DNA of 5,856 nucleotides, taken from NCBI GenBank assembly GCA_964388275.1, contig CAYLZD010000094.1, positions 1 through 5,856 of the forward strand, in the 5' to 3' direction. Made by a program: the position numbers and the translations under genes. The stretch is from JARYLZ01 sp964388275. Its GTDB lineage: Bacteria > Bacteroidota > Ignavibacteria > SZUA-365. The notes beneath the pieces are model-generated. The model was not told the DNA's origin and did no database searches. It saw only the letters and a program-made list of their open reading frames with translations. Below, one piece after another: positions 1 through 4,813 of the stretch (position 1 is the stretch's first letter; each line of letters starts with the position of its first letter).

Positions 1-54
1 CGTATTCACCAAATTCACCGTATTCACCAAATTCACCGTATTCACCAAATTCAC
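1..54. repeat. Tandem array: three perfect 18-bp units (each two 9-mers)
   Basis: The first 54 bases are exactly three copies of an 18-bp unit. Each unit consists of cgtattcac followed by caaattcac, so the basic period is 9 bp with a ttcac core. The array may continue beyond the left edge of the window. Its last unit overlaps the TGA stop codon of gmd (minus strand, 51-53). The ttcac core links it to the two octamer arrays at 1021-1076 and 1531-1686. No copy-number function is visible. Perfect identity of the copies suggests recent expansion by slippage. Confidence 0.95.
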
Positions 55-1019
55 CCCACAACCGCGAGATCCGCATCAACCATAAGCCGCACAAGATCGG
101 TGAAACGTGTGCGCGCCTGCCAACCCAACTCGACTTTCGCCCGCGTGGGATCCCCCAACAATATGTCGACCTCCGCGGGCCGGTAGAAGAGCTGATCCGT
201 GCGCACAAAATCGTGCCAGTCGAGTCCGGCATGGGCAAACGCCTCCTCTACAAATTCACGCACCGTATGTGTTTCTCCCGTAGCGATGACATAATCGCGC
301 GGTTCGTCCCTCTGCAGTATGAGCCACATGGCTTCTACGTATTCCTTGGCAAAGCCCCAGTCGCGTTTTGCGTCGAGATTGCCGAGGCGGAGCTCCTTCG
401 CCTTTCCGGCCTTTATCCTGGCGACGGTGGAAGTGATTTTGCGCGTGACGAATTCGTAACCGCGGCGGGGCGATTCATGATTATAGAGGATTCCGCTGGC
501 CGCCTTGAGACCGTACGCTTCTCGATAGTTCCTCGTGAGATGAAATCCGGCAACCTTGGTTATTCCATAGGCCGAACGCGGATGGAAATCGGTGTCCTCG
601 TTCTGCGGTACGACGCGCACCTTGCCGAACATCTCGCTCGAACCGGCGAAATAAAAACGGCACTCGGGCGCGACCTGCTTAATCGAAGACAGCATGTAAT
701 GCGTGCCGTCGATGTTTATGTTGAAGGTGGAGAACTCGTCCTCGAAGGAATAGCTGACGAAGCTCTGCGCCGCAAGGTGATAACACTCGTCGGGCCGGAC
801 ATGCCGGATAACATTGAATATGCTAGGGTAGCTTTCGAGCGAGGCCGGATGCAATTGTATATGGCTGTGCAGGTGCTTGATGCGTCCGAGCCGGTGTTCC
901 GGATCCTCTATAGCCACACGGCGAACCAGGCCGTGCACTTCGTAGCCTTTTTCGAGTAGAAGCTCGGCGAGGTAGGATCCATCCTGGCCTGTGATTCCGG
1001 TAATGAGGGCGGAGGGCAT
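51..1019 (-). CDS. gmd: GDP-mannose 4,6-dehydratase
   Basis: This enzyme is predicted to convert GDP-D-mannose to GDP-4-keto-6-deoxy-D-mannose with NADP in the cytoplasm. That product is the precursor of GDP-fucose, GDP-rhamnose and related sugars used in surface polysaccharides. The 322-residue protein is an extended short-chain dehydrogenase. The Rossmann motif GITGQDG is at 8-14, followed by GLVRR at about 30-34. The catalytic region has SSE at 127-129 (Ser where the E. coli enzyme has Thr) and YGITK at 151-155 with Tyr151 and Lys155. The family signatures NHESPRRG (180-187) and LGNLDAKRDWGFAKEYVEAMW (within 212-232) are present, as is RPAEVDILLGDP (280-291). Length and sequence are close to the 323-residue Pseudomonas type. 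The ATG is followed directly by the Rossmann strand, so the start is sound. However, no Shine-Dalgarno is visible, because an octamer array begins one base upstream. The stop codon lies inside another array. It was probably once contiguous with the NusG-like gene upstream on the same strand. Confidence 0.96.
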   Translation of the reverse strand: MPSALITGITGQDGSYLAELLLEKGYEVHGLVRRVAIEDPEHRLGRIKHLHSHIQLHPASLESYPSIFNVIRHVRPDECYHLAAQSFVSYSFEDEFSTFNINIDGTHYMLSSIKQVAPECRFYFAGSSEMFGKVRVVPQNEDTDFHPRSAYGITKVAGFHLTRNYREAYGLKAASGILYNHESPRRGYEFVTRKITSTVARIKAGKAKELRLGNLDAKRDWGFAKEYVEAMWLILQRDEPRDYVIATGETHTVREFVEEAFAHAGLDWHDFVRTDQLFYRPAEVDILLGDPTRAKVELGWQARTRFTDLVRLMVDADLAVVG

Positions 1020-1020
1020 G

Positions 1021-1076
1021 GGGTGACGGTGTAAAAGGGTGAAGGCGTAAGGGCGTGAAGGCGTGAAGGGGTGAAG
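1021..1076 (-). repeat. Tandem octamer array, seven units, between gmd and the four-helix gene
   Basis: Read on the plus strand this is seven consecutive 8-bp units: gggtgacg, gtgtaaaa, gggtgaag, gcgtaagg, gcgtgaag, gcgtgaag, gggtgaag. On the minus strand the consensus is TTCACGCC in circular permutation. It belongs to the same family as the array at 1531-1686 but in the opposite orientation. One unit of that array (1603-1610, ttcacgcc) is identical to the consensus here. The units nearest gmd are the most degenerate. The array begins one base before the gmd start codon and so occupies the place of its leader. Confidence 0.9.
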
Positions 1077-1091
1077 GATAGGGAACTAATT

Positions 1092-1099
1092 TACGTTTG
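1092..1099 (+). promoter_or_regulatory. Possible Bacteroidota -7 box for the four-helix-bundle gene
   Basis: TACGTTTG at 1092-1099 matches the Bacteroidota primary sigma -7 consensus TAnnTTTG exactly. It would give a leader of about 60 bases before the ATG at 1169. A matching -33 TTG is not found at the expected 19-21 bp spacing, because that position falls in the end of the octamer array. TACAAT at 1105-1110 is an alternative sigma-70-like -10 element, also without a clear -35. The assignment is therefore tentative. Confidence 0.35.
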
Positions 1100-1133
1100 A
1101 GGAGTACAATAACAGGTGTGCGTAAATGCACCG

Positions 1134-1168
1134 ATACAACAGTTGGACTTCATAGGAGATGGTTGTAT
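1134..1168 (+). promoter_or_regulatory. Inverted repeat enclosing the ribosome binding site of the four-helix gene
   Basis: ATACAAC at 1134-1140 and GTTGTAT at 1162-1168 are perfect 7-bp inverted repeats separated by 21 bases. The Shine-Dalgarno AGGAG (1154-1158) lies in the loop. The start codon ATG (1169-1171) follows the right arm directly. In mRNA this would hold the initiation region in a hairpin, which could limit translation or serve as a binding site for the encoded protein. The regulatory role is inferred. A 7-bp AU-rich stem is only modestly stable. Confidence 0.35.
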
Positions 1169-1525
1169 ATGTACAAAAGAGCGCATCATTCGTTTGATCT
1201 TTGGCGTGTGGCGATGGATTTGGCGGAAGCGGCACGCGCAGTTGTCAGATCGTTCCCGTTGGAGGAACAATACGCGCTCTGCCAACAGCTCCGGCGATGC
1301 GCATACTCCGTGCCGAGTAACATCGCGGAGGGCGCTGGTCGCGCTTCCGTCGAAGAGAAGCGTCAGTTCCTCATCATTGCCCGCGGATCCCTCTGCGAGT
1401 TGGAGACACAACTCCTCCTCGCAGCACGATTCGGATATATCTCCTCCGAGGATCCAATATTCACACTCATCGATCGTCTTTCACTAATCATGTCCAAAGT
1501 CCTGAAAACATACACATCCAAATGA
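1169..1525 (+). CDS. Four-helix-bundle protein of the 23S rRNA intervening-sequence (IVP/S23, Avd-like) family
   Basis: This 118-residue protein has the hallmarks of the 23S-rRNA-associated four-helix-bundle family (TIGR02436/PF05635). They are an N-terminal helix with LWRVAMDLAE (11-20), FPLEEQYALCQQLRRCAYSV (29-48), the signature SVPSNIAEGAGR (47-58), FLIIARGSLCELETQL (67-82) and GYI (89-91). Members were first found in open reading frames within 23S rRNA intervening sequences. They also occur as free-standing genes. Structures of relatives, including the Avd subunit of diversity-generating retroelements, are pentamers of four-helix bundles that bind nucleic acid. I chose the ATG at 1169, ten bases after AGGAG (1154-1158). 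A TTG at 1097 would add 24 residues with no family similarity. The gene is the only plus-strand gene here, lies between two minus-strand genes, and is flanked by inverted octamer arrays. No rRNA or reverse transcriptase is nearby. Its biological function is unknown. Confidence 0.9.
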   Translation: MYKRAHHSFDLWRVAMDLAEAARAVVRSFPLEEQYALCQQLRRCAYSVPSNIAEGAGRASVEEKRQFLIIARGSLCELETQLLLAARFGYISSEDPIFTLIDRLSLIMSKVLKTYTSK

Positions 1526-1530
1526 TTCCC

Positions 1531-1686
1531 TTCACGTCTTCACGTCCTCACGTCTTCACGTTTTCACGTCTTCACGTTTTCACGTCTTCACGTTTTCACG
1601 TCTTCACGCCTTTACGTCGTCGCACCTCGACAAGCTCGGTGTGACACAGGTCCCCCTTTACGTCTTTACGTCCTCACGTCCTTACG
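1531..1686 (+). repeat. Tandem octamer array (TTCACGTC), interrupted by a hairpin; runs into the NusG-like gene
   Basis: Positions 1531-1618 are eleven uninterrupted 8-bp units. The consensus is ttcacgtc, with ttcacgtt alternating in the middle so that a 16-bp higher-order period appears. The final units are ttcacgcc and tttacgtc. After an unrelated segment (1619-1656) the array resumes at 1657 with tttacgtc, tttacgtc, ctcacgtc and a partial cttacg. It starts five bases after the stop codon of the four-helix gene. It ends inside the NusG-like coding region, encoding that protein's last residues. Orientation is opposite to the array at 1021-1076. Confidence 0.93.
1619..1645. repeat. Hairpin inside the octamer array (imperfect intergenic palindrome)
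   Basis: GTCGCACC (1619-1626) can pair with GGTGTGAC (1638-1645), with seven Watson-Crick pairs and one G-T, around an 11-base loop containing CGACAAGC. The core CTCGACAAGCTCGG resembles the short intergenic palindrome CTTCGACAAGCTCAG that I recall from many bacterial genomes. It lies between the convergent four-helix and NusG-like genes, so it could act as a terminator for either strand. No T-run follows on either strand, which weakens that idea. Confidence 0.6.
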
Positions 1687-2226
1687 ATCCCGCCCTCCCC
1701 ACAGATCCAGATCCGCGAGCGGCACCTCCACTGACACCACCTGGTTAATTGCTTCAACCGTGATGGCTACCCGTGTGTTTCCTCGGAATTCGATAAGTCT
1801 TCCTCGCATACCGGCCAGCGGGCCGTGCCGCACACGCACATTCTGGCCCAGTTTCAAACCGGCTTCCTCTATCCTGAGATCCGCCGGACGGGTGGCCGCG
1901 ATTTTCAGGTTTTCGATGGTCTCCTCGGAGACTTCGGCGATCACTCCGCTGAAGCTCACATAACGCAGGGTTCCTTCGATCTCGAGCGCCGCTATCCTCT
2001 CGCGCTCGTTCACCTTCACGAACAGATACCCGGAAAAAAGCGGAAGCTGTACGAGTTTCTTCCTGTCCGACCAACTTCTGAGTTCTTCGCGTAGGGGAAG
2101 AAATGAGATGATGGAGAGGTCGCGCAGCTGCTGATCGATCTTCTTCTCATAACGCGGCCGCGTGAAGAGAACCAACCAGCGCTTGCGCGCCGCCCTCAAT
2201 CTTCCGCTTTGAGCATGCTCCGCCAA
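1666..2226 (-). CDS. NusG-family antitermination factor (UpxY/RfaH-like)
   Basis: This is a specialised NusG paralog expected to bind RNA polymerase and promote elongation through long polysaccharide operons. The NGN domain spans about 15-112: RWLVLFTRPRYEKK (16-29), FLPLREELRSWSDRKKLVQL (42-61), PLFSGYLFVKVN (62-73). A KOW domain follows at about 126-172, with GQNVRVRHGPLAGMRGRLI (127-145). The WSDRKK/PLFSGYLFV combination is typical of the UpxY branch rather than housekeeping NusG. Initiation is uncertain. The open frame has no ATG before the NGN domain. TTG at 2224-2226, four bases after GGGAG, is the best candidate. An alternative TTG at 2197-2199 (codon 10) overlaps the TGA of a 13-residue out-of-frame ORF (2196-2237). 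The last residues (KDVRT plus stop) are encoded by octamer-repeat DNA. It is probably linked to gmd downstream on the same strand. Confidence 0.9.
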   Translation of the reverse strand: MAEHAQSGRLRAARKRWLVLFTRPRYEKKIDQQLRDLSIISFLPLREELRSWSDRKKLVQLPLFSGYLFVKVNERERIAALEIEGTLRYVSFSGVIAEVSEETIENLKIAATRPADLRIEEAGLKLGQNVRVRHGPLAGMRGRLIEFRGNTRVAITVEAINQVVSVEVPLADLDLWGGRDRKDVRT

Positions 2227-2431
2227 TTCACTCCCATCGAGTGACCGGGTGGGTCCGAAAACGGTCCCGTTTGTGCGCTCCGCGCATCGCCCGGCTTGAT
2301 GCCGCGGGCGATTGCGGACTATGTGATCCGGCGCGACGGCGCCGGGCCGATCGGAGTCGAGGGCGTCTCACGGCCGTTCAAAGCCCTCTCAATGTCTGAA
2401 GTGATATCTCTCGTCAATAATGAATCCGCCA
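2227..2431 (-). promoter_or_regulatory. Hairpin-rich leader between the TPR gene and the NusG-like gene
   Basis: This stretch has no recognisable gene but carries closely spaced inverted repeats. GAGGGC/GCCCTC are at 2359-2364 and 2383-2388. The palindromes ACGGCCGT (2370-2377) and CCGATCGG (2347-2354) are perfect. CCGGCGC/GCGCCGG (2328-2334, 2339-2345) has a 4-base loop. ATCGCCCGGC (2286-2295) pairs with 2301-2312, with a 2-base bulge. TGCGC/GCGCA are at 2274-2278 and 2282-2286, overlapping the previous arm. GGGTCCG/CGGTCCC (2251-2257, 2262-2268) has one mismatch and an AAAA loop. TCACTC/GAGTGA (2228-2233, 2239-2244) encloses the NusG-like ribosome binding site. No TAnnTTTG box or T-tracked terminator was found on the minus strand. 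A structured 5' leader with a regulatory role is inferred. Confidence 0.5.
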
Positions 2432-3208
2432 TCATTTTTTTGCTGCTATCTCTTTCAGAAGACTCGCCGCTTCCTTCCTGAACTGGTCGTCGTCCTCGTC
2501 CGCCTTGGGCAGGCCCGGGATCGCTCGCAGATGCGCGCGCGCCTTGTCGTACTCGTCCATCTCAACATAGTTGCGGGCGGCATCGAGGCGGAACATTATG
2601 AAAGACGGATTGATGGCAATCGCCTTCTCGTATTCGTTCGCCGCGACTTCACGGTCGCCCCAGCCCAGTCCCATCGGAAGCCGCACGAGATAGGGTTTGT
2701 CACAGACTTTCGCATGCGTGCGCGCCAGCACATAATGCGACACGGCCAGCTGCTGCCGGTCGTCGTTTCTGAATTCGATGGCCTTTTCCAGATCGGCCTT
2801 GACGCTTTTCACTATGCCGACAACGCTGAACACGCCCTTGAACAAGGCAATCCGGCCGTTCGCTATGGCGCGGCGGAGATAACCGGTCATGCCCCTCGGA
2901 TTCGCTTTGATCGCGCGCTCGGCGTATTCGAGGGCTTTTCGATACATAGAGTGCTGCTCTTCTTTCTGCGCATCCGTCAACGCCGGCAAGTGCTCCGCAA
3001 TATCGACCAGCGCGCGGCTGATGCGCCACAGCACGGCATAATTGCCGGGATCCAACGTTTCGGCTTTCTTGTAGAGTTCCAGCCCCCGCCTGTTGTCGAA
3101 GCGCTGTTCGACCGCCTGATCGCCTTCAGCAATGAGGTCGTGAACATCCTGCGCCTTGCACGATAATGCGCAAATAACAAGCATCACCGCTGTAAACATG
3201 GACTTCAT
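2432..3208 (-). CDS. Exported tetratricopeptide-repeat protein (RMD-like)
   Basis: This 258-residue protein starts with a signal peptide: Lys2, then a hydrophobic stretch at 5-15. Cleavage could follow Ala19 (CKA/QD). Cys17 in ALSC could instead be a lipidation site, though the lipobox is imperfect. The mature part is helical with TPR-like pairs: LYKKAETLDPGN (45-56) with VLWRISRALVDIAEHL (59-74), ALEYAERAIKANP (92-104), DLEKAIEF (139-146), and EYEKAIAINPS (192-202) followed by DEYDKARAHLRAI (218-230). Its layout, with the LWR segment and a long insert before the last repeats, resembles the TPR fold of regulator-of-microtubule-dynamics-type proteins. Bacterial relatives have no assigned function, and I do not claim one. 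A full AGGAGG (3217-3222) sits eight bases before the ATG, and the gap to the nuclease gene is 18 bp, so co-transcription with the etf operon is likely. It probably acts in the periplasm or at a membrane as a protein-interaction scaffold (inference). Confidence 0.82.
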   Translation of the reverse strand: MKSMFTAVMLVICALSCKAQDVHDLIAEGDQAVEQRFDNRRGLELYKKAETLDPGNYAVLWRISRALVDIAEHLPALTDAQKEEQHSMYRKALEYAERAIKANPRGMTGYLRRAIANGRIALFKGVFSVVGIVKSVKADLEKAIEFRNDDRQQLAVSHYVLARTHAKVCDKPYLVRLPMGLGWGDREVAANEYEKAIAINPSFIMFRLDAARNYVEMDEYDKARAHLRAIPGLPKADEDDDQFRKEAASLLKEIAAKK

Positions 3209-3226
3209 TGGTCTATCCTCCTGAAA

Positions 3227-3799
3227 TCAGCCGCTGTTCTGATGCCGTCTGATTTCGTCGCGCAAACGGGCGGCTTCCTCGTAGTCCTCGCGCTGAATTG
3301 CATCCTGGAGACTGCTCTGCAACACGTCGAGCAAGCGGACCTCGCCCTCGCCGGATTGTTCGTCAGGAGCATCCCGCGAAGGTTCGCCGCCGCTTTCGGG
3401 CACGATGCCGGCTTCCGCCAGCACTTCCTCGGCAACGAAAATCGGCACGCTGTAGCGGACTGCAAGCGCGATGGCGTCACTCGGCCTGGAGTCGATCTCG
3501 GCAGTGTCCTCGGAGTCCAGCGCGAGTTTCGCGTAGAAAGTGCCATCCCGCAATTCTGTTATCGTTACCTCGAGCAGGGACGATCCGAAAGAATCGATCA
3601 CGCTCTTGAGGAGATCGTGCGTCATCGGACGGGGTGGTTTGATTCCTTCAATTTCCAGGGCGATCGCCTGCGCTTCGAAGGCGCCGATAATGATGGGCAG
3701 CTGTCTTTTGCCTTCGACTTCCTTGAGGATGAGCGCGTAAGCGCCTCCCCCCGCGGCGCTCGTCGAGATGCCGAGTATTTCGACCTTGCAGCGATCCAT
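3227..3799 (-). CDS. Bifunctional nuclease family protein (DUF151) with C-terminal UVR motif
   Basis: The 190-residue protein has a DUF151/BFN domain over about 1-135. Its signatures are QLPIIIGAFEAQAIALEIEG (33-52), RPMTHDLLKSVI (57-68) and SRPSDAIALAVRYSVPIFV (104-122). After an acidic, proline- and glycine-bearing linker (135-153) comes a UvrB/UvrC-type motif, LQDAIQREDYEEAARLRDEI (164-183), expected to form a helical hairpin for protein contacts. Plant BFN1-type relatives were reported to have DNase and RNase activity. Activity in bacterial members is largely extrapolated. The ATG at 3797-3799 opens directly into the conserved first strand, and only a weak GGAT lies upstream. It follows etfA by 24 bp. 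I recall the order etfB, etfA, DUF151 from other Bacteroidota, where the reason for the linkage is unknown. Confidence 0.93.
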   Translation of the reverse strand: MDRCKVEILGISTSAAGGGAYALILKEVEGKRQLPIIIGAFEAQAIALEIEGIKPPRPMTHDLLKSVIDSFGSSLLEVTITELRDGTFYAKLALDSEDTAEIDSRPSDAIALAVRYSVPIFVAEEVLAEAGIVPESGGEPSRDAPDEQSGEGEVRLLDVLQSSLQDAIQREDYEEAARLRDEIRRHQNSG

Positions 3800-3823
3800 G
3801 AGTCGTTTATCCGTTTGAGCCTT

Positions 3824-4792
3824 TCAAGCCTGCATATGTTGCTTCAGAGCTTCGGTCAGGTCGGGAAGCACTTCGAACACGTCCCCGATTATGCCGTAGT
3901 CGGCCGACTGAAATATCGGCGCGTCCTTGTCCTTGTTCACGGCGACGATGACCTTGGATGAAGACATTCCGGCCAGATGCTGAACGGCGCCCGATATGCC
4001 GCAGGCGATGTACAGCGTCGGCGACACGGTTTTGCCTGTCTGCCCGACCTGCTCCGAGTGCGGTCTCCAACCGGCATCGACAACCGCTCTCGACGCGCCT
4101 GTGGCGGCATTCAGGACGGCGGCAAGATTCTCGATCAGATGCCAGTTTTCAGGTCCCTGCATGCCCCTGCCGCCGGAAACTATCACAGAAGCCTCGGCAA
4201 CGTCGAGTTTCGCCGTTGATATTGACGCGCCGATGGATTTCACCGTGAAGTCCCCGTCATTCAGTGCGTAATCCAGGATCTGGACTGCGCATGTTTCACT
4301 GGAAGGCGCTCCGGCACTGAAGACATTCGGGCGCAGAGAGTAGACCTGTTTTTTGGTAACGACTTTCACACGCTCCAGGGCCTTGCCCGCGTAAACGGGC
4401 CTTGTGGCTGTTATGGCGCCGTCCGCGAAATCCAGTGCCGTCACGTCCGGCACGTATCCCGCCTCAAGGCGTACGGCGAGCGCCGGGGCCAGATCACGAC
4501 CCATGGATGTAGCCGGCAGAAGCACGATATCTGCATCAGCGGCTTGAGCCGCGGCCGATAAAACCTTCACGACGGCAGTCAATGAATAGTTGTTAAGACG
4601 GGGATCGGACGCCTGATATACAATGGAAGCGCCGTATCCGCCAATGGTCTCAAGTCCGGTCACACTTCCCAGAGCTACGGCGCTGACTTTTGCTCCGGAA
4701 GCGGCGGCCAGTGTCGAAGCGGCCTTTACTGCTTCGAATGAGGCCTTTTTGATCGTGCCGTCCCTTTGTTCGATGAAGACTAGTATGTTCAT
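3824..4792 (-). CDS. etfA: Electron transfer flavoprotein, alpha subunit
   Basis: EtfA pairs with EtfB to form the soluble FAD-containing carrier that takes electrons from acyl-CoA and other dehydrogenases and passes them to ETF:quinone oxidoreductase. The 322-residue protein has the N-terminal alpha/beta domain (1-~190) and the FAD-binding C-terminal domain. Visible FAD-site motifs are SGGRGM (206-211), GASRAVVDAG (232-241), QVGQTGKTVSP (248-258), GISGAVQHLAGM (265-276) and NKDKDAPIFQSADYGIIGD (286-304). By alignment with the human protein, Ser234/Arg235, Thr252 and His272 correspond to Ser248/Arg249, Thr266 and His286, which contact or tune the flavin. All are retained, so the protein should be functional. 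No iron-sulfur domain is fused. It starts 21 bp after etfB; a weak GGAAAG precedes the ATG. Confidence 0.97.
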   Translation of the reverse strand: MNILVFIEQRDGTIKKASFEAVKAASTLAAASGAKVSAVALGSVTGLETIGGYGASIVYQASDPRLNNYSLTAVVKVLSAAAQAADADIVLLPATSMGRDLAPALAVRLEAGYVPDVTALDFADGAITATRPVYAGKALERVKVVTKKQVYSLRPNVFSAGAPSSETCAVQILDYALNDGDFTVKSIGASISTAKLDVAEASVIVSGGRGMQGPENWHLIENLAAVLNAATGASRAVVDAGWRPHSEQVGQTGKTVSPTLYIACGISGAVQHLAGMSSSKVIVAVNKDKDAPIFQSADYGIIGDVFEVLPDLTEALKQHMQA

Positions 4793-4813
4793 TTGCTTTC
4801 CGAATCTCGAGTT

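Noticed and set aside
213..959. Long plus-strand ORF (248 codons) opposite gmd
   Set aside because: It is fully antisense to an intact, motif-complete gmd and resembles no family; it is a shadow of high-GC codon use.
823..1131. Minus-strand ORF with HAFTP/HPFTP-like periodic residues
   Set aside because: The periodicity is simply translation of the 8-bp array, and the rest is out of frame in gmd.
1097..1168. Upstream TTG start for the four-helix gene
   Set aside because: The extra 24 residues lack family similarity, while ATG 1169 has AGGAG at normal spacing.
1169..1525. Avd gene of a diversity-generating retroelement, or an insert in a 23S rRNA gene
   Set aside because: No reverse transcriptase, template/variable repeat or rRNA sequence is present in the window.
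1531..1686. CRISPR array
   Set aside because: Units are 8 bp, directly abutting and without unique spacers, and no cas genes are present.
2328..2345. Intrinsic terminator after the TPR gene
   Set aside because: The CCGGCGC/GCGCCGG hairpin is stable, but no T-tract follows on the minus strand.
2420..3166. Long plus-strand ORF opposite the TPR gene
   Set aside because: Antisense to a gene with a signal peptide, TPR motifs and a strong ribosome binding site; no recognisable domain.
3242..3961. Plus-strand ORF opposite the nuclease and the end of etfA
   Set aside because: It spans two convincing minus-strand genes and their junction, with no family resemblance.
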